Shown here piece by piece: positions 1 through 11,421 of a stretch of 64,000 bases of DNA. Numbering within the stretch: position 1 is the stretch's first letter; every line of letters begins with the position of its first letter. The position numbers and the translations under genes are program-made. The notes below the pieces were generated by a model. It saw nothing but the letters and a program-made list of their open reading frames with translations, searched no databases and was not told where the DNA came from. The DNA comes from Pleurostoma richardsiae (taxonomy: Eukaryota > Ascomycota > Sordariomycetes > Calosphaeriales > Pleurostomataceae): the NCBI GenBank assembly GCA_030052745.1, contig JANBVO010000067.1:61455-125454 (forward strand), written 5' to 3'.

Positions 1-513
1 ACATGTTACAGCATCTCCATAACAGCGACAGGGGTCCCGGCCACTTGTCCGCACGGTTGGGTTTCTTGCAGGCTTAGGGTAACGGGACATGCCTGGCTTG
101 CCCGGCTGGGTACCACCCGCGAGTAACATGTACCTCATACCCATGATCGACAACAGCATCGTGGAGTGCAAATCCGCCAGCGGGCCAATCTGAGCCGTCT
201 GGTACGGACATGGATCCACTACTGCTATAGCCGGCCTTTTCCACTTGGAAGAGATGCGCCGTTTACACGAGAAACGGCACAAGGGCCGATAGATGTCTCT
301 AAGGAGAGCACCGGAAAGCAGCAAGGAAATAGTGGTGTTAGGCACTGCGGTTCGGCCCTCTTGCCGCCATGACAGCCATCGTGAATTATATCCAGGCCGA
401 AACCTAGGAGGCCGCCGAGCCGGGAACCGTAACCATCTCCACGCCCTTCATTGTTTCTCTTTCCAGATTCATCAACACTTCCTCAGTAACTCACGCACGG
501 ATTAACGCCAGTA
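1..513. other. Left-edge non-coding stretch
   Basis: No exon or RNA gene is supportable here. Short open frames exist but have no recognisable family content. The right end is the presumed 5' leader of the methyltransferase that starts at 514. Confidence 0.5.
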
Positions 514-2319
514 ATGGAAGGGTAAGCCAAACAGGCGGTGACAAGTCTTGATGCGTTGAATCAGAGGGCATCATCACTAAGCAAGCCGCCTTCACAGCGA
601 CCCCCAGACGGTTCCTCTCGACGAGACGTACTACGAAACCGTCACCCATCATGGGAGGGAGTATCAGCGATATGCCATAGAGAACAACGCATATTTCGCT
701 CCCATAGACGAGGTATGTGCGTGCGCCTTCTGTTTTCCCTGTCCCTGTACGGTCGCCGGTAGCTTAGGTCTGCCCCTTCCCCTGAATCTAGGACGAAGCG
801 GAGCGACTTCGCATACAGCACGCAGTCTTTCAAAGGCTCTTCGACTCCCGACTTGTTTTCCCGCCTATTCGATCACTCAGGCGAGTCCTAGAATGCGGTT
901 TCGGTTCGGCGTCGTGGGCGATCGAGGTGGCCGATCAGTATCCAAATTGCGAGGCAAGTAGAGCATGTCCCACCCGCACAAAAAATCCGACTTTTAGGCA
1001 CTGTCACCGTTCCTCCCGACATACTGCTTTATTCGCCGACATCTTCACAATGCCTGTGATATTTCTGCTTCCGACTTTGATGGTTGTTGCCCTTCTCACG
1101 GATGGGGAGCGTCGCGGGTTCGCATTCAGGGGCAACCCGGTGCCCGATACCCCGGTCGGAGCAGCCCTACCCAACTTGCGGCCAAAACTGGCCGCCCTTT
1201 GGTTGAAATCGACCGCGTATGACATGGAACACCATTCGCAATCATGCTAATCCGTGCGATCAAGGTCGTCGGGATTGACATCAGCCCGCACATGGTCCCT
1301 CCCGAGAGACCGCCCAACTTAGACCTCCAAGTCGACGACTTGAACCAGCGGTAAGCGCGGGATGGCGTTAACCGTCGGTGTTGCTAATACTCATGATCAG
1401 GCTGACCTTCTCCGCAAACTACTTCGACCTCGTCCACAGTCAACTCATGCTCGGAGGAATCCATCGCAACCGATGGAGGGGCTACCTGAGGGATATCCAC
1501 CGAGTCCTCAGGCCAGGTGGATGGTGCCAGATGGCCGAGATATACTTCAACGCCCAGTCGGATAACGGGACATTAACCCATAGTAAGTTGTTTGGTGCAG
1601 TCCGAAGGAGTACATCCACTGGCTAACGGACATTGTTTGCAGATCATGCCCTCCGCCGATGGTCCCAGGCGTTTTTGCAGAGTCTCGAACCTTCCAAAGA
1701 CCCCAGAGTGCCGTTGCAGCTGGAAGCGTTGATGCGACACGCAGGATTCGTCGATGTCGAATCTCGACTATTGCCGTTGCCCTTGTGCGGCTGGTCCACC
1801 GGTGCGGTCCCGATTCCAGATCTCGACAAGAACGGTGGAGCTAACACGGCCGGCGACAGATCCTCGGGAACGCGACATCGGAATGGCAAACCAAGCAAAC
1901 GTGCACCGAATGCTGTCAGCTCTCGCTGTATACCCTTTCACGCAGTTTCTCCGGTTAGGCTGCTCAATGCCACCAGTACATCAGCGATGACTGACGTATG
2001 TCGTCTAGCATGTCGATGACCGATGTCCAGCTTTTAGTGGCCCAAGCTCGGGCTGAGGCTGATAATCCTGCGTTCAAGGTAAGCGACCCAGTTGGGCCGG
2101 AGATGCCCTCTCTTGCTGTTGATTCGTAGGTGCTTGGCGACCGGGCATTGGCTGACAGACTTGGATGTCTCCGCAGGCTTACTTCCCGGTGTATGTTGTG
2201 TTTTGTCTCTCTGCCATCGAGGCCACCACGTTCCTTTGATGTGCTGCCCTGTATCACCAGGAGCCAGGGGGTTAACCAAGACTCGCAGTTATGTTTGCAT
2301 TGGCCGGAAGCGCCGATGA
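514..2319 (+). CDS. UMTA/LaeA-type SAM-dependent methyltransferase, ten exons
   Basis: Probable class I SAM-dependent methyltransferase of the large fungal UMTA/LaeA-like group; substrate unknown. Frame-preserving exons: 514-521, 598-712, 792-953, 1265-1350, 1401-1582, 1643-1801, 1860-1953, 2009-2078, 2177-2190 and 2289-2319, giving 306 residues. Visible marks are the N-terminal DETYYETVTHHGREYQRY block, SAM motif I as VLECGFGSASWAIEVA (Cys and Phe replace the usual Asp/Leu-Gly-Thr-Gly), VVGIDISPHM, the RVLRPGGWCQMAE motif, and the family tail RDIGMANQANVHRML then YVCIGRK. All joins are GT-AG except the third intron, which begins GC and is 311 nt long. The first exon carries only M-E plus two bases, so the start is less certain than the body. 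No polyketide or peptide synthase lies nearby, so a secondary-metabolism role is not supported by context. The many tiny exons break the frame repeatedly, but no true stop or frameshift is needed. Confidence 0.85.
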
Positions 2320-4728
2320 GAGCGAACAATTGGCCAGCGAGGTGGACACGTCGCTGGTGTGGGTGCCATGACGATGCCTTGGATTTGCTGGGGGGGATCG
2401 GAAGGAGGTGGGGTGCATAAGGGGCGTTTTCCTAGCATGAGAGGGTGTTTTTGGCGTTGACGTGAGGTCTTTCTAGAGACGGTGACCGATGCCCATTAAG
2501 CAGAAGAGCATGGAGCAAGAGCATGGGGGTAGCATGGGCCGAAGGAGCATAGGACTTGGAGAATTTGCATCGAGGGTTGGAGGGACAGGGCATCTCCGGT
2601 AGAGCAGCATAGCATCGACTCGGTCACCGACATCCTCTGCTCATCTGGCTGTTCAAGTTCGTGTTGGGCCTCTGTCATGTTTAACGCCGGGCCCTCAAGC
2701 AAGGGCGCCGGTCTGTGCATGATCCCTCGGCACAAAAAGCAATCTCACCATCCGCAGACGTCCAGTCTATGGGCTCGAAGAATCCAGAAGTAGGCGGGAA
2801 GACCTATAATATAGGCAGGTGGGCTTTGTCTCCTCCAGGGTCGTATAGACTGTGATGTTCTGTCCAGGGCTGACAGCTTGCAAGGAGATCCAGAGATGGT
2901 AGTTGATACAACAGAAGACGTTGCCTTCGTCGAGAGAGGAGTTGTCCGGGGTGATTGATACCTGAATAGGTGGTTCCCGGGCCACAATGGAAAGAAGGTA
3001 CGGTACTAAGTGTGCAGGTACCTTATCTGGGATCGGCCACGGAAGGCGCGATGCACTTTTTTTTAGAGCTTCTGCTAACTTGAGAAGTCAAGATACCTTG
3101 GGCAGGTACCCTAAGGTAGCCGGCCTCAGCCTCTAGAGCTGCGGGAGGAGCCGCTCTAGCATGGAACCGATCGATGTACGGACCTGGAAATGCATCCCAA
3201 GGTACAAGGTGCGGCTCCCAAATCGGAACATATCTGCGTCGGCCGTGGCTGGAAACCTGCATCACGGAACTCATTCTCACCAGGAGCGAGAACCTCGAGC
3301 CCAAGTCACTCGCGATTATAGGGGCACAGGTCATATTACTTATATACGCGTCATAACAGCTGGGTGAGCGCTTCTTTTCTTAGGCCGGGATAAGTGTCAA
3401 ATTGGCCCTGGACTTGGGGGCTCGGTTCCAGTATGTCGGGTCCAGAGATTAAAGCGCCCCTAGAACACGATGGACAAATGCAACTCTCATCCGTCCTATC
3501 ACACCAACAACCCATGTCCCCCCGTGTCCACATTCGTGCCCAACCTCTGCTCCTCCTCCGCTGCGGCGTACCGGAGGCGTACCCTATCCTGCGCAGCACA
3601 ACAAAGGGCCCCTCTGGCTGCTAACCTCACTACTTCGCTCTACCTTAAACGACCTGATCCTCGACCCTCTGGATCTGCTCCACCCCATCGAGACAAGCAC
3701 GCATGCCCAACAGTCTATGCAGGAGCTAAGGCCTGCCGCTCATCGGTTTCAACACAGCTGCATTAGCCAGGCTGCCTCTCCATGCTGCAGGTGCGGGAAG
3801 AGGCAGCTCGAATGATTCATCCTCCCGCCAACGCGCAACGCATGTTCACGCCCACGAGCCCGTCGAAAGGAGTGTACGTTTCTCGACGCCACCGTCCCCG
3901 GGCTCCTCCCTCGTGAGCACACGAAAATGGCTCTGCCAACTTGTCCCGGATGGATCAATCATCCCTATCTCTCCCTTGTTGCTCTCCAGGGAAGCATCGC
4001 TAGTGCACCGCGGCACGCTCCGGATGCTCCGACCCCTGCCAGGCCCACGCCAATTTCAGACCCATTTGATGTCAGGTGACTCTGACAGAGCTTCTTGACA
4101 CCACGACCATCTGGGATTTGACATCGCTCGATTGAACTTGGTGGTCACAATGAGCCGCTGCATTGCTATATGACTTTGTCCTGTGTGGCCCAGAGATGCA
4201 GGTTATTTTCGGACTGGATTTGTAAGCAGTCTGTTGTCTTGTGAAGGAAAGACGGAAGCAGGAATCTTCAAATCTGGACGAGTGAGTGGCTTCTCTGGGT
4301 GTGCAACGCACTGAAAGTCCTTTGAAGTTTAGCGCTTCTGGCGACTCCTCTCGCGGATATGGATCTTCCCCACGGGACTAACGCTGCCGGGCTGGCCTAC
4401 CGCCGCATGCCAGGGGGTCATCGTGTCCAATTGGAAGCTCTAGCAGAGCTTCACCCACGCTTGAATCTGAGATTTTCCGTTCGTCGCAAAGCTTCCCACC
4501 TGCGGTGATCGAGACGTCTGCAAGCCATCGTGCACCGCTGGACTTGCATAGCTGCTGCATACACGCATACAGCACTTACATGTCAACTGCCTCCGCTGCA
4601 GTGTGGCAGCCAATGTAATCCTGCGTTCCAGCTAATCTTGTCTCCGCCATCGACGATCTTTCTTCTCTCTTCCTCTCCGCCAACCGAGGACCGGACGATC
4701 CGAACGCCGAGTATTGAGCACACACACC
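2320..4728. other. 2.4-kb intergenic region
   Basis: This holds the 3' flank of the methyltransferase and the promoter side of AIM41. A 72-codon open frame on the minus strand (2767-2985) reads like protein but matches no family I know and shows no convincing partner exons. The last 150 bases are pyrimidine-rich, as in many fungal leaders. Nothing else is supportable. Confidence 0.45.
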
Positions 4729-5343
4729 ATGGCAGCAAATCGGCTTTGTCCTACAATGCTACGAAGGTTTTCCAGCCTCACTCCTCGGTCGCCATCGGTT
4801 ACGACGGCTCCTCTATCGAGATGTCTCCGTCAATGCCGCGCTTACTCTGCTGAAGCGCAACAAGCGCCACCTCTGCTAGCAAAGCTCAAGGGCGACCTGA
4901 AGGCGGCTATGAAGGCCAAGGACGTCGCTCGCCTGTCCGCCCTCCGCGCTATCCTCTCCGCCACAACCAACGCCGCGAAGACTGCCACGCCGATCCGCAC
5001 CGACACACAACTAGTGGCTCTGCTGCGCAAGACAGCCAAGGCGAACCAGGAAGCTGTCGAGGAGGCCCGCGCCGCCGGACGGCAGGACATTGTAGACAAG
5101 GAGGAAGCCCAGATACGAATCCTTGAGGAGTATGCCGCGCAAAGCGGTGTGCAGACTGTCGCGGGAGACGAGCTCAGGAGCTTGGTGCAAGCTGTCGTCT
5201 CGGAAGTCGCCGCGACCGGAGTGGACAAGGCGAAGCAGACTGGGGAGGCCATGAAGAAGCTCAATGCTAAGGGAGGGCCGCTGGACGGGAAGGATGTGGA
5301 CAGGGCCGAGGTCGCGAAACTGGTGAAGGAGTTGACTGCATGA
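4729..5343 (+). CDS. AIM41: Mitochondrial Yqey/GatB-related protein AIM41
   Basis: Yqey-domain protein of the AIM41 type, predicted mitochondrial. The family resembles the tail domain of GatB amidotransferase subunits, but its exact role is not settled. The single-exon product is 204 residues. Residues 1-45 form an Arg/Ser-rich, acid-poor presequence (MAANRLCPTMLRRFSS), as expected for matrix import. The rest is the helical Yqey domain, with LKGDLKAAMKAKD, RLSALRAILSA and the QIRILEEYAAQ and LNAKGGPLDGKDV stretches typical of the family. The start is the ATG at 4729 in a CACC context; the open frame upstream of it has no other ATG. Length and domain order fit the family, with no intron and no damage. 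Neighbours are unrelated in function. Confidence 0.9.
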   Translation: MAANRLCPTMLRRFSSLTPRSPSVTTAPLSRCLRQCRAYSAEAQQAPPLLAKLKGDLKAAMKAKDVARLSALRAILSATTNAAKTATPIRTDTQLVALLRKTAKANQEAVEEARAAGRQDIVDKEEAQIRILEEYAAQSGVQTVAGDELRSLVQAVVSEVAATGVDKAKQTGEAMKKLNAKGGPLDGKDVDRAEVAKLVKELTA

Positions 5344-6493
5344 ACAGGACTTCTCGGCTTCATCTCCACGTTCTGGAGTAGTCGACTAGAATAGCCACCA
5401 TACTAGGACATGGCTGAAGTGATGGATGGCAGGCCAACAATAGTTGCGAGTATTTGAGCTGGCGGTAGACTCTATCGAGAAGACGATAGAAGCATCCTCG
5501 TGGCAGGCCATGCAGCCGGACGATGTAATTCAGACAATGAGACACAATCGCACCTCAATTTTCTTCGCCCCTGCGTACATGACCTGTTGCAAGTTCGGGT
5601 TGGGCAGTGTAAGAGGAGATGCTTGCTTATTTTGCAGCTTCGTCGTACATGTCTTACTTATCTTCTCAGCGACGCAAAATGACGTATATTTCGCGATGGG
5701 TTGGCTGGCTGGCTGGCTGTAGGAGCGGTACACGTGTAGAAAGGGAAACGGAGGAGGGGAAAGCATAGCTAACAGCTCGGAGATCTGGTCAGTTATCAGC
5801 TTGTGACACGTACGACACAATGCCGGCAATGTGAATGAGAGGTGCCCACGCCGGTGAGCAGCGAGACCGGCTGGTGTTACACCACAGGCAGACTTGCCCC
5901 TTACTAATAATAAATAGGTAGGCAGTCAAGGCAGCTCAAGAATCGTGCATCATGTGCCACATCTTGCAGTCACTACCGCAGACTAGCGCGGTCTTATCAT
6001 GCGGGAGGCAACATCATGTACCAGCGCCACCAAGCTGCGGTATCGCGATACTTCCTTATCGGCGCATCGATAAAAATTTAGACTTGGCCGGCTTGCGCCT
6101 GCCGCCGCATCACCGGAGCCGGCAAGGTACCTACTCAGGATCGCTACCCTTTGCCTCACCTCACCTCACCTGCACACATACAGTCAACTTCACCTTGCAT
6201 TCTTTTTCATCTTCGCCGCTTCCCTATCCGGCGCATACTCCTGCCCGCCTTCCTAGGGCCGCAACATCTGTCTCGCTCACTTGCGCCTTTTCCCCCTCCT
6301 TCTTTCGTTCAGCAAAGCGACGCACCTCTACGCCAAGTACTCTCTAAGGTTGATGACAACCCCACCTCCTCCTAGTCAACGCCTCGCGCCTCGGGCTTTG
6401 TGATGAAGGCTTCACCTCACAAACCGTGATATTGTGAGCTGCACCTTGCCGAAGGGACTCGGCACACCTCGGAGGAAGGTCGACACCCGCAGA
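5344..6493. other. Intergenic region between AIM41 and the SNF2 ATPase
   Basis: Contains a short GGCT-type tandem near 5701-5720 and a CT-rich, acid-extracted-looking leader (about 6170-6340) just before the next gene. No exon could be supported. Confidence 0.45.
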
Positions 6494-9400
6494 ATGGCCT
6501 CGACAAATCAGCCAAATGGTATTTCACCATCATCTCCTTCATCAACCTCCCACCAGCCCCCGTCTCGTTCTAGCAATATGAAGCGAGCGAGAAGCCACAG
6601 CCCAGTCGGCTGTACCCTCCTGATTTCTCTGACAGTGCACCACAATATGACCTACGACGATACTTACATTCTTGACTCTTTCCAAGGCCTACTCTCCTCC
6701 ACTCATCCCGCCTATCAGCCCAAGAACTGGACCCCCGCTGAACTTCTGAACCCGAAGGCTCCAGCCTCTTCTTCCGCTTCCTCGGCGGCGAGGTCCCGGC
6801 AGTCGCGGCCCATGCAGAATGGGGCAGGAACTGCGGACTCGCTCACATTTCAATTCTCCAGCACCAGCGATGCGCCGAGCCCTCAGGATCCTGCTCCCCG
6901 ACACTCCGCAGACCTGCTGGGCCATGGCAGGCAGCATTCGTCGACGTTGCCGCAAGGTATGGGCAGCATGATCGAGCGCATGAACAATGTTGAGGATCGA
7001 GCGTTCGCGCCTGCGCCAAAGCGACGCAGAATCGAGGAGGATGTCGAGAGATCGCAGGCGATACAGCTGCCTCGCAGTGGTGGCAGTGGCATTCTGGGGC
7101 AATACATGCGTGATAAGCGCCAGGAGGGCAGAGCGACCCCTTCTGTGGCAGAAGGGGAGTCCGTCCCAACCGTGACAAGAGTGGAGTCCGTGGACCTGAC
7201 GGGAGGTGAGTCTTCCTCTCCGTGAAGCAGGCGCGCAGCCTGGCGTGGCGAGGCTGATGAGATACAGGAGACGACGACGAAGTCGTCATTGTCGACATGC
7301 AAAATGAAGAAGTATGCTACGGCATGGTCGAGGGAGCTTCAGTTAATTGCCACAAAGTGCCCGCGCCAAAGCCTGGTATGAGGGCCATAGGAGGGCCCGG
7401 CTACTGGCCGCAAGTCAAGGTTATTCTCAAGCGGACAGTCGGTGATAAGACCAACACTATCCAGGTGTATGACCACACTCGCGAAATATTTGGCAATGTG
7501 GATCCGAAAACGTCTGCAGGACTTGCCCAACTCCTCGACTCGCGTACCCTCGAATTGCGGACCGACTGTCTCATCCCCACGCGGCGGCGACAGCCCGATG
7601 AAGAAATTGGCAAGCCAATCTCTCGCGGCTACAAGGTCAACCTCATGCTCTACGGCAAGTTCAAGTTTGCAAAGACTGTTGGGCGATATTTGGCGATTGC
7701 CAGTCTCAACCTTTTGAGTCCCCCGAGAGTCGAAGCGGGCATCAGAGTCTTCAACCCCTTGGCCAAGGAGAACAGGCCGTCGCTAGCTTCGAGGGCCGGG
7801 TTGTCGAATGGGCCTAGTTACGAACAATATGCTCCACCCCCCATAGCGAGGACAGTAGAGGAGATTCGCTCAGACGTCATGACGGTATTCGACTCTCTAA
7901 CGCAGTCGGAGAATCTACCCGAGATCGAACCTAATGAGCGCATTCTCACACCTCTTTTGAGACATCAGAAACAGGCGTTATATTTCATGACAACCCGTGA
8001 AGATTTGCACACAACTTCTTCTCCCGGAGGGCCAGCCGACTCTATATGGCAAGAGAAACGGGGAAACAGTGGCCAGACCTACTATCGCAATATCGTCACT
8101 GGCCAACAAGTCCGCCAGCCGCCGCTAAAGACCTTGGGTGGCATCTTGGCAGATATGATGGGTCTTGGAAAGACACTCAGTGTGTTGTCCTTGGTAACGT
8201 ATACCTTGGAGGAGGCCAGCCAGTGGGCGCGATCCGAGCCTTCACAACCAAGGGCTCCCGAGAAGCGGCAATCCCATTCTTCGAATCGCTTCCATCCGCC
8301 GACGCCGGAACCTCTTGGACTTACCCCTGTGCGGAGGAATGCGAAAAGCACGCTTCTCATTTGCCCTCTGAGCACTGTGACCAACTGGGAGGAGCAGCTG
8401 AAGCAGCACATCCAGCCTGGTGGTCTGACATACCATATCTATCACGGCCAGCACCGGATCAAAGACCCGGCGGCGCTGTGTAAGTTCGACTTGGTAATCA
8501 CAACCTATGGTTCCGTGTCTAGCGAACTGAATGCGCGTTCCAAAGGCAAGAAAGGTCCCCATCCACTGGAGGAAGTTGGATGGTTTCGCATTGTCCTTGA
8601 CGAGGCACACATGATCCGTGAGCAGAGTACGCTGCAGTTCAAGTCAATATGTCGCCTCCAAGCGAGCCGTCGCTGGGCGGTCACCGGCACACCCGTCCAG
8701 AACAAGCTTGATGATCTGGCGGCGCTTCTCGCATTCTTGCGCCTCAAGCCGTTCGATGACCGGAGCAACTTCATGCAGTACATTGTGGCTCCGTTCAAGT
8801 TGTGCGATCCAGAGATTGTCCCCAAGCTTCGTATATTGGTGGACACCATCACTTTGAGGCGACTGAAAGACAAGATCGATCTGCCCAAGAGGACGGATCA
8901 AATTGTCAAACTTAAATTTTCCGCCGATGAGCAACGCCTCTACGACATGTTCGCGAAGCACGCACAGGACCGTGTCCATGTCCTCACAGACCAGAGACAG
9001 CGGATACTCGGGGGCAAGACGTACATTCACATCCTGCAGGCTATCTTGCGATTGCGCTTAATCTGTGCTCACGGCAAGGATCTGCTTAACGAGGAAGATC
9101 TTGAGGTCCTACAGGGCATGACCAAAGACTCTGCGATCGACCTAGACAGCGACTCCGACGACGACAAGGCAGCTCTACCCGAGAAGAAGGCGTACGATCT
9201 CTTTGACCTCATGAAGGAAACCAATGCTGATGTGTGCATAACGTGCAACCGGAAGCTAGGTTCCAATGACGCAGCTGACATTGAGTCGGAACGTCAGGAG
9301 GACGTCCTTGGTTATATGACCCCTTGCTTCCACCTCCTTTGCCCATCTTGCATTAGCGAGTTCCGAGATGACCTGAACGGTGCATCTCACAACAGCAAGG

Positions 9401-10107
9401 CGTACGGGAACTGCCCGTTCTGCCAATCGCACGTCAGGTTCGCTTGCGTGGAGCTTAGAGAGACCCGCGCAGCGACGGAGCATGAGTCGCACACCAAGAC
9501 GAGGGCGAAGGGTCACAAATCCATCGAAGGCTACAGTCAACCGCACACCAAGACGAAAGCGCTGATCGAGGAGCTGCTCAAGGCAAAGGCTGAGAGCGAG
9601 GCACACCTGGATGAGCCGCCGCTAAAATCCGTCGTCTTCTCTGGATGGACCTCCCATCTCGACCTCATCCAGATTGCACTCGACCGAGCGGGCATCGTTT
9701 ATACTCGCCTGGATGGCAAGATGTCCCGCCCAGCACGCACGCAGGCGATGGATAGATTCAGGGAGGACCCCTTCGTTCAGGTGATACTAGTCTCCATCAC
9801 CGCCGGCGGCCTGGGCCTGAACCTCACGGCGGCGAATACCGTCTACGTGATGGAGCCGCAGTACAACCCGGCCGCGGAGGCACAGGCGATCGACCGCGTT
9901 CATCGCCTGGGCCAAAAGCGGGAGGTTCGCACCGTGCGGTACATCATGCAGGACAGCTTCGAGGAGAAGATGCTGGAGCTGCAGGATAAGAAAATCAAGC
10001 TGGCGTCCCTGAGCATGGATGGCAGTCGCGAGGGCCGCGACGCCGTCATCTCCAAGGCCGAGGCGGCGAGGCAGAGACTGATGGACTTGCGCAGCCTTTT
10101 CAGATGA
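6494..10107 (+). CDS. SNF2-family DNA-dependent ATPase with RING finger (RAD5/HLTF-like)
   Basis: Nuclear SNF2/SWI2 ATPase with an embedded RING finger, the arrangement of RAD5, RAD16 and HLTF, which remodel chromatin or act in replication-damage bypass and can act as ubiquitin ligases. Exons 6494-7205 and 7268-10107 give about 1183 residues; the 62-nt intron joins VDLTGG to DDDEVVIVDM. Residues 1-240 are disordered and Ser/Pro rich with a KRRR cluster. Then come a conserved region (EGASVNCHKVPAPKPG, around 255), Walker A MMGLGKT (about 530), DEAH (about 681), a C3HC4 RING between the helicase halves (CITC...CFHLLC...CPFC, about 893-958), and the helicase C domain with LDGKMSR, SITAGGLGLNL and QAIDRVHRLGQ (about 1028-1135). 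Catalytic motifs are intact. The start is the first ATG after an upstream frame that opens only with GTG. Whether it is the RAD5 orthologue or a separate fungal paralogue cannot be settled by eye. Confidence 0.9.
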
Positions 10108-11421
10108 TGCCTAGGCATCAACGCCCCCCCTTTCTCCTTGCTTTTTATAGTATTCTCCATTTCCCGCATCTTCCCGCCCATCACTTGCGTCTCTGTCTCT
10201 TGGAAGCGGCAAGACGGTTACGGAAGGGATTTCCTCAACATAGTCTAAGGTGGCAGGAATGGATTGATTGGCATTACATTGGAGTTTGTAGATATCGACA
10301 AGTTTGAGAGGTCAGGCAGGTTCCTAGCTACTCGGGCGGTCCCTTGTAGAAGGAGACGTCGCTCGGCGGGCTCCTCGTCGAATCGAGAGCGCGCTGTCTG
10401 AGGGACGGCCGTCCCTGCCTGCTGCTCTTCTCCCTCGGGATGTATTGCTTTGATTTGGGACTGGAGGTATGGCGATCTGAGCATTTACGACACATGAATT
10501 TACGCCAAGGGAAGAGAATGGCGAGGAAGAGCGGTGTCCGCCGGCGAAGGGCTCCGTGGCGAAAGGACTTGGAAGATAGAGGTGGCATCCAGCATTGCTT
10601 TGCGGCGGGCGGTCGGTAGATGGCTTTTTGTCGTGTTGCCTTCCCTACCCCGTACATGAGTCGGGCTCCCCTAGTGCTCGTGGTAGAAGAATCATGCGAT
10701 TAAACACTATCTGCTCCCTATCAATACATGCCTGTGCCTTGTGTAGATGCTCGTCGATCTTATGTGGCGGAAGTATCTCCGAAGCAAGCGAATCCGAGGA
10801 TTGGTCTGAGGAGCCGAGCTGGCAAGCAGTCATGTGGCTGTGGAAGCACGGCGAGCCATATTCAGAGACATCCCGAGGGATAATCTCTTTCAACACATTC
10901 ACTATATGGTCTGATCACTTGGGAAGTAGGGAGCAGCTTGGTTTTGGCCAATCCGGCTTTGTGTTCATTCTTTTCTGCTAAACCACCGGGAGAAGCTCTC
11001 CCAGCAGTTTCAAGATAGTGTACCTAAGTAGTAGTATCGCGTGGTATTGGCGCCCTCAGCGAAGAAAAAAAAAAGAAAGGTACAAATTGTTTCCCCTAAT
11101 CAGAGCCGCCCCATTTCCCCCAGTCTCATAACGCCATCTAGAAATGAGTGAAGCAACAACATATCATGGCATTATCTTTTTTTTTTGGTCATCTCAAGGA
11201 GCTCCCAGAGCTGGCTCGAGCCGTCCTTGTGTAGCAGCCCGAATCCCCACATGAGTCAGCTGACAGGGAGTTTTGCAGTCGTGGCCAATGGGAGCGGCAT
11301 CCCATGCTGGGCATCTCATTCCGTCGCGCACATATCTAACGACAGAATTGACGCCTGGGCGGTTCTGTTCGAGTCCTCCGCGACTCCGAATCTTCCATTA
11401 TGTCCCACCAGGTAGACCAGA
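10108..11421. other. Intergenic region between two convergent genes
   Basis: 3' flanks of the SNF2 gene and the desaturase. It has an A-tract near 11067-11080 and a T-tract near 11170-11183. No coding or RNA feature is supportable. Confidence 0.5.

Noticed and set aside
2177-2260. Premature stop after AYFPVYVV in the methyltransferase, suggesting a pseudogene
   Set aside because: A GT-AG intron (2191-2288) removes the stop and restores the family ending YVCIGRK, so the gene is intact.
514-2319. Secondary-metabolite cluster around the LaeA-like methyltransferase
   Set aside because: No synthase, cyclase, P450 or transporter gene is present in the adjacent sequence shown.
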